From CAZKUR01 sp964556005 (GTDB lineage: Bacteria > Bacteroidota > Ignavibacteria > Ignavibacteriales > Ignavibacteriaceae): a stretch of DNA of 30,759 nt. Below the pieces are notes generated by a model. That model had not been told where the DNA came from, did not search any database, and saw nothing but the letters and a program-made list of their open reading frames with translations. Below are positions 8,153-17,120 of this stretch, piece by piece (position 1 is the stretch's first letter; every line of letters starts with the position of its first letter). Where the stretch lies: positions 1 to 30,759 of the forward strand of contig CAZKUR010000048.1 of the NCBI GenBank assembly GCA_964556005.1, written 5' to 3'. The position numbers were made by a program, and so were the translations under genes.

Positions 8153-9205
8153 ATGAGTGAAATAAATTTAAAAAAATTCGGAAAGATTTTACTCTGGGCT
8201 TTAGGAATAGCTTTATTCCTTTATCTAGTTATATTGTTTTCCAACCTACTTCTTCTTCTCATCATTGCAATTCTTTTAGCTTTTATCTTTGAACCCTTTG
8301 TAAAAGAAATTGAAAAGCAGGGATTCAACAGGTTTATATCTACACTTATAATTTTTGTCGCGGTAGGATTTATATTTTACGGGGTCCTTTCTATTTTTAT
8401 TCCTAAATTCAGTTACCAGATGAACCAGATTGTCGAAAGTTTTCATGTGTATTCACTGCATGATCAACTTGTTAAATTGGAACAAGAGATTTATGGATAT
8501 ATCCCGTTTTTTACCCCCGGTACACTATCGCAAAAAGTGGAAAATTTTATTTCATCCTCAATTATAAATTCCGTTGATAAAATTTCTACAGTCCTTACAA
8601 GCATAGTTTCAATTATTACAATTCTTGTGATCGTTCCTTTCATAACGTTCTTTTTATTAAAGGATAGTAAAGTAATTATTAAAGGTTTGCTTCAGCCTAT
8701 ACCTAATAAATATTTCGAAATGTCGTACTGGATATTGAAAAAAGTCAGTATTCAGCTTGGCAGGTTTGTAAGAGGATGGATCTTCGATGCAACGTTTGTA
8801 GGTACGATACTAGGATTTGGATTTTTTGGAATCGGGATTGAAAATGCATTGCCGCTTGGTTTAATTTCCGGTATCGGCCATCTTGTACCGTATTTCGGCC
8901 CGATAATCGGGGGCATTCCGGCAATAATAATTTCAATTATTCAGTATGGGGATTTATCAAGAGTTCCGTTGATTATAATGCTTATAATTGTTGTTTATAT
9001 AATCGACAACGGTTTCGTTCAACCTTTTGTTTTTTCAAAGAGTGTCGATATGCACCCGGTTATGATTATTCTTCTAATTTTAGCGGGGAGCCAGGTATTC
9101 GGAATTATCGGAATGCTTTTAGCTGTTCCGTTAGCCTCGGTAATAAGAACCGCCACAAAAGAAATTTATTTTGCTTTCAAGAATTACAAAATCGCAAAAC
9201 TATAA
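8153..9205 (+). CDS. AI-2E/YdiK/PerM-family membrane transporter
   Basis: A 350-residue polytopic protein. Hydrophobic segments sit near residues 13-50 (a paired helix), 62-82, 150-172 and in the C-terminal half. Between the second and third groups lies a soluble stretch rich in polar residues (about 85-145). The C-terminal signature GxxxxLVPYFGPxIGGIPA is at 'GIGHLVPYFGPIIGGIPA', and the block from 'ILLILAGSQVFGIIGMLLAVP' ends the domain. These are the marks of PF01594 exporters such as TqsA, YdiK and PerM. Substrates differ across the family and cannot be deduced; no quorum-sensing genes are nearby. It is probably the last gene of the mrp-nfu transcript. Confidence 0.88.
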   Translation: MSEINLKKFGKILLWALGIALFLYLVILFSNLLLLLIIAILLAFIFEPFVKEIEKQGFNRFISTLIIFVAVGFIFYGVLSIFIPKFSYQMNQIVESFHVYSLHDQLVKLEQEIYGYIPFFTPGTLSQKVENFISSSIINSVDKISTVLTSIVSIITILVIVPFITFFLLKDSKVIIKGLLQPIPNKYFEMSYWILKKVSIQLGRFVRGWIFDATFVGTILGFGFFGIGIENALPLGLISGIGHLVPYFGPIIGGIPAIIISIIQYGDLSRVPLIIMLIIVVYIIDNGFVQPFVFSKSVDMHPVMIILLILAGSQVFGIIGMLLAVPLASVIRTATKEIYFAFKNYKIAKL

Positions 9206-9609
9206 CGACGCTTACTACTTATATTCTTTGCCCGCAAATAATGCTCAAAATATCTAACAACTCTTAATGGGTGTATTGAAATTTTCCTGGACTAATAACT
9301 TTCCTCCTTAACTTTTGTTGTTCCTTACCGTTATACACTCATTTTTTCATTTTGCTTTTGATGGATTCCATCCGTTGCTAATATTTTAATCCACTTCGAG
9401 GATGATCAACTTTTTTAATTCAAAAAAATGTTGGAGGTGACTGTCACGTAGAACAATTTACTAATCTGGGCTACGATGATTGAAAATTCGAATTAAAATT
9501 TAATTTATGAGATGGAAAAAGAAATGTAATTATTCGAAGAAAATCTTGTAATTTTGAAATTTTGCAATCATGTAATTTCTAACTTAAACAAGAAGTGCAT
9601 CAATTATAT
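9206..9609 (+). other. Gene-free gap with two short palindromes
   Basis: A 404-bp gap between converging transcripts with no supportable gene and no clear terminator. Two odd-length perfect palindromes stand out: GATGGA-T-TCCATC (9360-9372) and GTGAC-T-GTCAC (9437-9447). On the minus strand, the part next to the AI-2E gene has a short open stretch broken by stops, which could be a gene relic but matches nothing I recognise. Confidence 0.5.
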
Positions 9610-10608
9610 TTATATCTCCGGCATCAGCTTTTCGATTACATTCACGGAATCTATTCCGTCGGCTTCGGCGCTGAAGTTAGTAATAATCCGGTGGCGAAGT
9701 ACGGGGATCAATGCAAATTTGACGTCATCAATATTAGGAGTAAATCTTCCTTCCATCACCGCTCTGGTTTTAGCGGCGAGAATTAAATATTGTGATGCTC
9801 TCGGCCCGGCTCCCCAGCTAATCCAGTCTTTAATAAATTGAGGGGCTTGACTATTCGTAGGCCTTGTTTTATTTGCAGCATTTACTGCAAATTCGATAAC
9901 ATTTTCTGCGACCGGTACTTTTCTAACAAGCTGCTGAAAATTAATTATTTCCGCTGCCGTAACTACTTTTTCCAATACTGGCAAATACTCGCTTGTAGTA
10001 GTTTGGACAATTTTAACTTCTTCTTTAAATGATGGATAATCAAGCCAGAGATTAAACATAAACCTATCTAATTGAGCCTCAGGCAAAGGATAAGTTCCTT
10101 CCTGTTCGATAGGATTTTGAGTAGCCAATACGAAAAACGGTTCGCTTAAAGTGTAAGTGATGCCAGCTGCTGTAACTCTATGTTCCTGCATTGCTTCAAG
10201 AAGTGCGGCCTGAGTTTTAGGAGGAGTTCTGTTTATTTCATCGGCAAGAATTACATTGGCAAAAACCGGCCCGGAAATAAATCTAAATCCTCTTTTTTTC
10301 GAAGTCGGATCTTCTTCAATAATTTCGGTACCTGTTATATCGCTAGGCATTAAGTCGGGAGTAAATTGAATTCTGCTGAATTTCAAATCGATGACTTCTG
10401 CTAAAGTTTTGATGAGCAGGGTTTTCGCCAGGCCGGGAACTCCGACAAGTAAGCAGTGGCCTTTGGCCAGCAGGGAAATTAATAATTGATCAATAATTTT
10501 ATCCTGGCCGATAATTACTTTGGCAATTTCGGTTTTTACCCGGCTTATTTTTTCTTTAAGCTCATCGACAAGCGCAACATCACCCGCAGTTTCAAGCTGG
10601 TTATTCAA
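9610..10608 (-). CDS. MoxR-family AAA+ ATPase
   Basis: A 332-residue ATPase close to full family length. Walker A is GVPGLAKT (56-63), Walker B is VILADEIN (119-126), and ATQNPIEQEGTYPLPEAQLDRF contains sensor 1 and the arginine-finger region. The C-terminal AAA lid carries GPRASQYL. MoxR proteins are chaperone-like ATPases that usually act with DUF58 and VWA-domain partners to mature protein complexes; none is downstream here. The start is a TTG at 10608, chosen because GAAGGGA lies about 10 bases upstream and no ATG or GTG precedes the conserved region. It follows the SurA-type gene after 60 bp on the same strand, so it may be the last gene of the foldase operon or have its own promoter. 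Confidence 0.92.
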   Translation of the reverse strand: MNNQLETAGDVALVDELKEKISRVKTEIAKVIIGQDKIIDQLLISLLAKGHCLLVGVPGLAKTLLIKTLAEVIDLKFSRIQFTPDLMPSDITGTEIIEEDPTSKKRGFRFISGPVFANVILADEINRTPPKTQAALLEAMQEHRVTAAGITYTLSEPFFVLATQNPIEQEGTYPLPEAQLDRFMFNLWLDYPSFKEEVKIVQTTTSEYLPVLEKVVTAAEIINFQQLVRKVPVAENVIEFAVNAANKTRPTNSQAPQFIKDWISWGAGPRASQYLILAAKTRAVMEGRFTPNIDDVKFALIPVLRHRIITNFSAEADGIDSVNVIEKLMPEI

Positions 10609-10668
10609 ATTTTACTATCCCTTCTATAAAATTTTTTTTTAATTAACTGAGAATAAATACCTAACGGA

Positions 10669-11940
10669 TTACATCCTGATGTCCCAATAAATTTTATTCT
10701 TTAAGCCTTCAATCCAGGCTTTATATTCTTTTTGTTTTTTATACTCGGTGGCAAGTTTTTGAAGCTCCTGGTAATCTTCGTCCAAATTTGCCGGGTGCTG
10801 GGGAATTCTTTTCTTTAGATATACGATATGATAACCATAGCTGGAATTTGAATATTCAATTCTTTTAGGAAAGCTTATATCTCCTTCTTTCATATTTGAA
10901 ACAACATCCAGAAGAGATTTATCCAGTTGGTTAATATAAAAAGTTCCAAGGTCGCCGCCAAACGGTTTCGACTGATCATCCTCATCATATTTTTTTGCAT
11001 AATCTGCAAACGTGCCGTAGCCCTTTACAATGCTATCTCTAACATCCGTCAGAAATTCTATCGCTTTCAAATCGGCCTGGTTATCTTTTTTTATTTTGAT
11101 TAAAATATGCCTGCAGTGAATTGATTCGCCTCTTCTTTCCAAAAGCTGGATAATATGAAACCCGACCGGTGTTTCCACAACTCCGGAAATTTGACCCGGC
11201 TTTAAAGCAAAAGCAGCAGCTTCAAATTCAGGATAAAAGACGCCTCGTTTCACAAAGCCGAGATCGCCGCCTTCTTTGGCGCTTCCGGGATCATCGGAAT
11301 ATTTCTTTGCCATCTCGGCAAAATCGGCACCGTGTTTTATTGAATCCAGTATGGCTTCCGCAAATTTTTTATATTTTTCTTTTAATTCCGGTGAAGTTTG
11401 AGGGTTGCGGAAAATATGCGCAATCTCAACTTTTTCAGGTATTACACCGATACTGTCTTTATAGGATTTGAAAAAATCTTCTACGTCCCTGCGGGTAGCC
11501 TGAACATCTCCGAATTTTTTCTGCTGCAGCTTTTGAACCATAATTTGTTTGCGGACTTCATCGTTTAATTCCCTTTTGATTTTTTCGATGCTCATCCCAT
11601 ACACTTGTTCAACTTTTTCAATTGAACCGTATTGCTGTTTAAATAATTGAATCTGGTAATCGATTCTTTGATTCACTTCGTCGTCGGAAACAGTTATTGA
11701 ATCGAGATTAGCCTGAGTATAAACCAGTTTATCTTCAATCATTGTGTTAAGGACTTGTTTTCTAAGTCCTGGCGCATCGGGACTGATATTTCTTTGCGCG
11801 GCAAGCAAACTGGTTTGATAATCCAGTTCACTCTTGCAAATAATTTCATCGCCAACTACCGCAACTATTTTATCTAAAACTTGCTGCGAATGAATAATGC
11901 CGGCAAACACGATAAAAATCAACAAAACTTTGAGTTTCAT
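10669..11940 (-). CDS. SurA-type periplasmic peptidyl-prolyl isomerase
   Basis: A 423-residue outer-membrane-protein chaperone. The signal peptide is at 1-19 (MKLKVLLIFIVFAGIIHSQ). The SurA N-terminal chaperone domain follows at about 21-150, beginning with the typical DKIVAVVGDEII. Two parvulin (PpiC) domains follow at about 168-270 and 273-378; the first has the complete pattern AHIF, FAEMAKKYSDDPGSAKEGGDLG and GFHIIQL, the second is somewhat less conserved. A C-terminal helix completes the chaperone core. It would escort unfolded beta-barrel proteins through the periplasm. The ATG has AGGAG just upstream, and the gene begins 7 bp after the preceding SurA-like gene, so the two are cotranscribed. 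I withhold the surA symbol because three related proteins lie together. Confidence 0.93.
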   Translation of the reverse strand: MKLKVLLIFIVFAGIIHSQQVLDKIVAVVGDEIICKSELDYQTSLLAAQRNISPDAPGLRKQVLNTMIEDKLVYTQANLDSITVSDDEVNQRIDYQIQLFKQQYGSIEKVEQVYGMSIEKIKRELNDEVRKQIMVQKLQQKKFGDVQATRRDVEDFFKSYKDSIGVIPEKVEIAHIFRNPQTSPELKEKYKKFAEAILDSIKHGADFAEMAKKYSDDPGSAKEGGDLGFVKRGVFYPEFEAAAFALKPGQISGVVETPVGFHIIQLLERRGESIHCRHILIKIKKDNQADLKAIEFLTDVRDSIVKGYGTFADYAKKYDEDDQSKPFGGDLGTFYINQLDKSLLDVVSNMKEGDISFPKRIEYSNSSYGYHIVYLKKRIPQHPANLDEDYQELQKLATEYKKQKEYKAWIEGLKNKIYWDIRM

Positions 11941-11947
11941 TTTACTC

Positions 11948-12733
11948 CTAATTTTTTATTTCTATTTCATACTTATCAATCAAAGATTGTAAATAATTAT
12001 TCATCATATCTTCCTTTCGTTTCTCAATAAATCTTTTCAGCACCCGTGCTTTTACAGCTTCAAAGGGAGGGACTGTTCCTTTAATGAAATTATTTATCAA
12101 CTGCACAACCGCATAGTCGCCGGTTTCTTCTGCAATAACAATACTTATTTCTTTTGGATATAATTCTTTAATCACTCTCAACAAGCTCACAGGGTAAATT
12201 TCCTGTTCTTCGAATAGGCTTTGATAATTATTTTTTATCATTGAAGGTTCGTTTTCAAAATATTCCAATGCCGCCTTCCAGCCATTTTCCAAAGCCAATG
12301 TCCTGAATTGAACGGCTTTATCTTCAGTGCCGAATTCAACCAGGTTTAAATAATAAGAATTTCCCAGAAGTTTGAATTCGTTTTTATGGTCTTCAAAATA
12401 ACTTTGAACATCAAGCGTATCGTAATTTATTTTTTCTTTATTGTACAACCTTTGAATCAACATGGAACCCGCCAATTCCAGCCTCGATTCATTTATTATT
12501 TTTTTAAATTCATCTTTATCGGTTATACCCTGTTTCTCAGCTTCCTGGTATAAGACCTGGTTGGTAACCCAGTTTCTTATTACTTCATTTCTATACTTCT
12601 TTTTACCAGTAGATTTAAGAATATCCGACAATTCTTTGCCGGTTAAATATGAGTTATTAACTTTTGCAACATAATTTTTAGGCGGATTTTCTTTGCTGCA
12701 ATTGAACGAAACAATTGCAGCAAGAATAATCAC
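11948..12733 (-). CDS. Short SurA-like protein without a clear parvulin domain
   Basis: A protein of about 261 residues in the middle of the foldase cluster. After a short hydrophobic leader ending VSFNCSK comes a SurA/PpiC N-terminal chaperone-like segment (VAKVNNSYLTGKELSDIL, then a long helical region). The middle part (residues about 125-200) occupies the parvulin position but lacks the SDD, GGDLG and GYHII signatures, so isomerase activity is unlikely. C12 could be a lipid-modified cysteine, but N at -1 makes the lipobox poor. The start is doubtful: the GTG at 12733 has no ribosome site and leaves no basic N-terminus, whereas the same frame upstream encodes LKKHLRKISLNFV without a standard start codon. 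The gene is 10 bp after the triple-parvulin gene. Confidence 0.75.
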   Translation of the reverse strand: MIILAAIVSFNCSKENPPKNYVAKVNNSYLTGKELSDILKSTGKKKYRNEVIRNWVTNQVLYQEAEKQGITDKDEFKKIINESRLELAGSMLIQRLYNKEKINYDTLDVQSYFEDHKNEFKLLGNSYYLNLVEFGTEDKAVQFRTLALENGWKAALEYFENEPSMIKNNYQSLFEEQEIYPVSLLRVIKELYPKEISIVIAEETGDYAVVQLINNFIKGTVPPFEAVKARVLKRFIEKRKEDMMNNYLQSLIDKYEIEIKN

Positions 12734-12743
12734 AAAATTGAGG

Positions 12744-14717
12744 CTAATTTTTCTTAAATGCTTCTTTAAGTTTAGCGTAGTATAACTCCGGTTTATATAT
12801 CTTATTTAAAGATTCGATATAATTTTTTTCGAGCTTTTTACTTTCAGCGTCTTGATAGGCACCGGAAATTTCTGCTTTCGCATCTTCAAACGTTTTCGGA
12901 TGAGCCGGACTTACCGCATTTAATTTAACAATCGAATATCCGCCTGCATATCTTTCCGGCATCGAAAATTCGCCTGGTTTTAAACTATCGGCAACTTGTG
13001 CCAAAAATGTTGAATGTGCGGCAATCAATCCGTAATGCCCTGCACTTTTCTTGTATTCGGATTTTTCAGTGTATTTTGCAGCAAGCGAGTCAAAACTTTG
13101 CCCTTTTTCAAGCTGGGAATAAATATAATTTGCTAATGAGTCTTTCTTAACATAAATTTCACTGATATCAACTCTATCAGGCCACATAAATTTATCTTTA
13201 TTATTTTCATAATATTGATAGAGTTTTGTGCTGTCCTGGTTTAGTTTACTCCATACTTCTTCATCCTGCAGCTTGAAGATATAAATACCATTCTTATAAT
13301 CATTCATTAAAGCAGCAAAATCCGGATCGACTTTATCGAGGTCCATAGCAGCTCTATTTAAGATATCATCACCGCTGAACTTTTCGGCGGCTTTAGTAAT
13401 TACATCTTTTGTTCCCAATTGATTTGAATAATCCGAACCGTTTTCAAGCCGGTCGAGAAAAGCACCTGCTGTTAAGGAATCCCCGGTATAGCTGTAAAGA
13501 ACATCATCCTTGAAATCTGATAAACCGGGAACAGGGCTTCCTATCCTAATTGAATCGGTATGTGCAATTATTTCATTTAAGGTTGCATCGTTAAGGTTAT
13601 AATCGTACTTCTTTTTATATCCGTCCAGCAAAGCGTTATATAAATCATGGTAACGGGTTTTTTGAAGCATTTCTTTTAATTCCTTCTCTTCGGAATTAAA
13701 GGAGGGATACTCTTGTTTACCCGTCAATTTAATTATATGAAAACCGTAAGGGGTTTGTACGATACCTGAAATATCGCCAACTTTTTTTAGATTGAATGCA
13801 GCTTCGTCAAATTCGGGAACCATCTGTCTTCTTTGAAACCAATTTAAATCGCCGCCTTTATCCTTTGAGCCCGGATCGTCGCTGTATTTTTTTGCGAGCT
13901 CGGCAAAGTCTGCACCTGCTTTTAACTGCTGCATTACTGAATCGGCGGTTGCCTTGGCATAAGCTGTATCCGGCTTGCCTTTACCATGAGCATAAGAAAT
14001 CAGGATATGACTTGCCCTGATTTTGGGTATCCTTTGCCTTTTATCGGTTACCTTAATTATATGATACCCGTATCTTGTTTTAACAACTTTCGGATATACT
14101 TTTCCAGAATCCGTAGCATATACTGCATCTTCAAATTCCCAGGGCACAATGCCTGATGTCAAATAAAAAAGATCGCCGCCTTTATTTTTAGAAAATCTGT
14201 CATCGGAATATTTTTTTGCCATCTCGGCAAAACTTGCACCTTGTTTGATGCTGTCCAAAACAGATTCAGCTAATTGATGTGCTGCAGAATCGCTTCTCTT
14301 TCCCTGCAGTGTGGTTATCATTATATGACTTACCCTGTATTCCCATTTCCTCCTGTTGTATAAAGTATCTATCCAGGGATCAACGATATCTTTTTCCAAG
14401 ATATAAGATACCCCGATTTTTTGTTTATAATCGTTCAACTCATTTTGCAGGGTTGGATCCTGATCGAAGCCGCGTATTTCAGCATCTCTTAACTTCATTC
14501 TGAACTTCACATAAAGATCTAAAAAGTTTTCAAGTTTACTCAAACTATCTTTTTCAGCTTGCTCAAATCCTCCGACATTCTTTTCATAAGCTTTTTCAAA
14601 ATCGTTCATCTTTATTTCATGATTACCAAATTTTGCAACTACTATATCGGCATGTTTGGGTGCACAGGAAGTAATTATGAAGGCCAGCCCAACTATTAGA
14701 AGAAGATGAATCCGCAT
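12744..14717 (-). CDS. Triple-parvulin peptidyl-prolyl isomerase lipoprotein
   Basis: A 657-residue lipoprotein foldase. The signal peptide ends in lipobox ITSC with the acylated Cys at 18. A SurA-like N-terminal segment (about 24-120) is followed by two well-conserved parvulin domains at about 125-226 and 233-334, each with SHI(M/L)I, FAE(M/L)AKKYSDD, GGDL and GYHIIK or GFHIIK. A third, degenerate parvulin-like domain lies at about 515-615 (SFDSLAAKYTEKSEYKKSAGHYG, GGYSIVKL). The region 340-510 shows no recognisable domain. PrsA-like lipoproteins and PpiD share this multi-domain plan. It would act on the periplasmic face of a membrane to fold exported proteins. AAGGAG lies 8-10 bases before the ATG. 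It is the first gene of the cluster, behind a strong-looking promoter. Confidence 0.9.
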   Translation of the reverse strand: MRIHLLLIVGLAFIITSCAPKHADIVVAKFGNHEIKMNDFEKAYEKNVGGFEQAEKDSLSKLENFLDLYVKFRMKLRDAEIRGFDQDPTLQNELNDYKQKIGVSYILEKDIVDPWIDTLYNRRKWEYRVSHIMITTLQGKRSDSAAHQLAESVLDSIKQGASFAEMAKKYSDDRFSKNKGGDLFYLTSGIVPWEFEDAVYATDSGKVYPKVVKTRYGYHIIKVTDKRQRIPKIRASHILISYAHGKGKPDTAYAKATADSVMQQLKAGADFAELAKKYSDDPGSKDKGGDLNWFQRRQMVPEFDEAAFNLKKVGDISGIVQTPYGFHIIKLTGKQEYPSFNSEEKELKEMLQKTRYHDLYNALLDGYKKKYDYNLNDATLNEIIAHTDSIRIGSPVPGLSDFKDDVLYSYTGDSLTAGAFLDRLENGSDYSNQLGTKDVITKAAEKFSGDDILNRAAMDLDKVDPDFAALMNDYKNGIYIFKLQDEEVWSKLNQDSTKLYQYYENNKDKFMWPDRVDISEIYVKKDSLANYIYSQLEKGQSFDSLAAKYTEKSEYKKSAGHYGLIAAHSTFLAQVADSLKPGEFSMPERYAGGYSIVKLNAVSPAHPKTFEDAKAEISGAYQDAESKKLEKNYIESLNKIYKPELYYAKLKEAFKKN

Positions 14718-14766
14718 TTAAGCACTCTCCTTATTTTTAATAAAAATTAAAGAATTTTAAGCAGGT

Positions 14767-14795
14767 ATTTTACTTATTGGGGTTCTGAAAGTCAA
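14767..14795 (-). promoter_or_regulatory. Sigma70-like promoter of the foldase operon
   Basis: On the minus strand, TTGACT (14795-14790) and TAAAAT (14772-14767) are separated by exactly 17 bases, about 50 bases before the start at 14717. It is among the best promoter matches in the window. Confidence 0.5.
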
Positions 14796-14890
14796 GGTAA
14801 ATTTAGCTTTAACAGGGTATCTTTCTATAAGAAATTTGGTAAATGTTATAATAATGGGGAATTTGAGATTAATAAAAATTAATACTTAAG

Positions 14891-14934
14891 CCTTCGAGGC
14901 CGCCCGTCTTAATGAACGATGCAAACCTCGAAGG
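14891..14934. repeat. Long hairpin between subtilase and foldase operon
   Basis: A perfect 9-bp inverted repeat, CCTTCGAGG (14891-14899) and CCTCGAAGG (14926-14934), encloses 26 bases that are GC-rich at one end. It sits 11 bp beyond the subtilase stop on the minus strand and could terminate that transcript, but no T-run follows directly. The CCTTCGAGG stem recalls dispersed palindromic repeats of other genomes. Confidence 0.6.
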
Positions 14935-14944
14935 ACTTTAAAAG

Positions 14945-16966
14945 CTACTTTAGTAAAGTCATCTTTATGGATTTATGAAATCCATCCGCACTTAAGTTAA
15001 GAATGTATATGCCGCTTGATAAATTAGATGCATTAAAACTAATATTATGAATACCCTCTGATTCCTTTCCGTTTGCGAGCACTTCTAATTCTCTACCGAG
15101 AATATCATAAACTGCAAGCTTGATGTTTGATACTTTTGGTAATGAATAGCTTATTGTTGTAGTCGGATTAAAAGGATTCGGGTAATTCTGATACAGCTTA
15201 AAATTTTTCGGATTGTAAATAGATACATCAACAACTTTGCTGTATGTGAAGCCTCCGTTAAAATCAACCTGTTTCAGCCTGTAGCTAATTTTCCCGGTAA
15301 CAGGATTTTTATCGATATATTCGTAAGAATGAGATTGTGTAGAGGAACCGCTGCCGTTGACAAATCCAATTGATTTAAAATCACTATCACCGATTTTTCT
15401 TTGTATTTCAAATCCGTGATTATTTGTTTCGGAAGCTGTTGTCCAATCCAGAGTAACTCTTCCATCAAAATAAATTGCAGTGAAGGAAGTTAATTCAACA
15501 GGCAAAGGAAAATATTGTGCAGCATCTACTGCATTCAATATACCCCAACCCATTTGGTTATTTGGATTTGAACTATTGCTGGCAGTCATTCTCATGGCCT
15601 CTCTTACCTGAATAGGAGTGAGATTTGGATTGTACTGTAAAATAAGTGCAGCAACTCCCGCTGCAAGAGGACAGCTAAATGAAGTTCCGTCGCCGTATGT
15701 ATAACCGTGCGGATCGTACGGACTTGCGACATAATCAAACTCTCCCATCGCCATTACATCCGGTTTAATTCGACCATCTACCGTCGGGCCAACACTGCTG
15801 AAGCTGGATCTATTACCGGCATCGTCAACCGATCCGACAGCAATAACGCTATCACCGTCGGCAGGTGCATTAAGAGTATTATGCTGTGAATTGTAGCCGT
15901 TATTCCCGGCAGAATTAACAACAACAATTCCCCAGCTAACAGCTAAATCTGCCGCAATCGTTATTATAGCAGTATTCCCATCCATATCCTGCCAGGTTAA
16001 ACTCGGCCAGGGCGGGTCGAAAGTTAAATAGCCAAGGGAAGTTGTTGTAACATCCACACCTATACTATCAGCCCATTCAACTGCAGCTACCCAGTTATCT
16101 TCTTCAATAGGAGTTTCGCTGTCTGTATTTTCTGTTTTTGCAAGAATAAAATTAGCGCCGTAAGCAGGCCCAATCAACTCACCCGGTGAATATCCACCAA
16201 TTGTTGATAGAGTCTCCGTACCGTGGGATCCGTCGCCGCTGTCTCCGGGAACATTCCATACGGTAGAATCATGATTAACAAAATCCCATTCCGCAATAAT
16301 ATGCAAACTGTCGAACGCTTCATGTGAAAGCAAGCTGAATCCGGCATCCATCGAACATATTGTTATACCAGCTCCACTATAACCCATGTCATGAAGAGCA
16401 GGAATATTTATTTGTTCATCCTGTGTATATGAAGGTCCGTAATTCAGCGAGTGAGTTTCATCCTGTTTATATAAATGATGGGACATACTTTCAACTTGTG
16501 CTTTTGTATAAGTTTTGCTCTCAGTATTATTGATTTTATATTTTTGTACAACATCTAATTTTTTAACAAAATTAAAGTCAGCTATCTGCAAAAGCATCTC
16601 TTTGGTAGCATAGCCACTGATACCGTTAAACCATCTTGTACGCTGATTTATTTTAAAACCTGTCGATTGAACCTGTTGGATATAATTCTGATATACAGGC
16701 AAATCCGTGAAGCCGATTAGAGGTTTATTCCCAACAACTTTTTCTCTTCTTTTTAATGATTTTTCACTGACAACCAAAAGAGGATTTTGATAGTATCTTT
16801 CAATATTAGGTCCCTTATCCGTAAAGAAAACCCAAACTAAAAGTTTCTCAGTATTTGGAGTATTTGATTCACTGTATTGCAATCTACCCGTAAATTTCTG
16901 AAGCGGAGCTTGTGCAAAAAGTGAGATAGAAAACAGAAAAATGAAAGCAGTAAGTGTGTATTTCAT
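14945..16966 (-). CDS. Secreted subtilisin-like (S8) protease with T9SS sorting domain
   Basis: A 673-residue secreted serine protease. The signal peptide is at 1-19 (ends SLFAQA). An inhibitor-like pro-region spans about 20-150 and contains SEKSLKRREKV, typical of Bacteroidota subtilases. The peptidase domain runs from about 190 to 480, with D207 (ICSMDAG), H248 (GDGSHGTE), oxyanion N355 (NSAGNNG) and S429 (GDGTSFSCP). The catalytic serine sits in GTSFSCP rather than GTSMAAP, a variant I regard as active. A fibronectin-like or beta region (about 488-585) precedes the type IX sorting domain (about 590-673: LYQNYPNPFNP, then a C-terminal SIKMTLLK). The protease is therefore exported through the outer membrane and probably surface-attached. 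GAGG precedes the ATG. No T9SS structural genes are in the window. Confidence 0.94.
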   Translation of the reverse strand: MKYTLTAFIFLFSISLFAQAPLQKFTGRLQYSESNTPNTEKLLVWVFFTDKGPNIERYYQNPLLVVSEKSLKRREKVVGNKPLIGFTDLPVYQNYIQQVQSTGFKINQRTRWFNGISGYATKEMLLQIADFNFVKKLDVVQKYKINNTESKTYTKAQVESMSHHLYKQDETHSLNYGPSYTQDEQINIPALHDMGYSGAGITICSMDAGFSLLSHEAFDSLHIIAEWDFVNHDSTVWNVPGDSGDGSHGTETLSTIGGYSPGELIGPAYGANFILAKTENTDSETPIEEDNWVAAVEWADSIGVDVTTTSLGYLTFDPPWPSLTWQDMDGNTAIITIAADLAVSWGIVVVNSAGNNGYNSQHNTLNAPADGDSVIAVGSVDDAGNRSSFSSVGPTVDGRIKPDVMAMGEFDYVASPYDPHGYTYGDGTSFSCPLAAGVAALILQYNPNLTPIQVREAMRMTASNSSNPNNQMGWGILNAVDAAQYFPLPVELTSFTAIYFDGRVTLDWTTASETNNHGFEIQRKIGDSDFKSIGFVNGSGSSTQSHSYEYIDKNPVTGKISYRLKQVDFNGGFTYSKVVDVSIYNPKNFKLYQNYPNPFNPTTTISYSLPKVSNIKLAVYDILGRELEVLANGKESEGIHNISFNASNLSSGIYILNLSADGFHKSIKMTLLK

Positions 16967-17065
16967 TATTACCTCAAAGTATTAAATTAAAACAAACATT
17001 ATTAAATGATTTTATTATTAGTTTAAAAAGATATCTTTATATGTAATCTGAAAATTTTATCTGCT

Positions 17066-17094
17066 GTTAAATACAAATTACAAAAAGATGTCAA
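17066..17094 (-). promoter_or_regulatory. Possible sigma70-like promoter of the subtilase gene
   Basis: On the minus strand a perfect TTGACA (17094-17089) is followed after 17 bases by TTTAAC (17071-17066), about 100 bases before the start at 16966. The -10 box is poor. Confidence 0.33.
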
Positions 17095-17120
17095 CTTTAT
17101 TAAATTAAAAAATTTTAATA

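Noticed and set aside
9554..9841. 95-codon plus-strand frame overlapping the MoxR 3' end
   Set aside because: Most of it is antisense to the conserved MoxR C-terminus and it has no domain or ribosome site, so it is a shadow frame.
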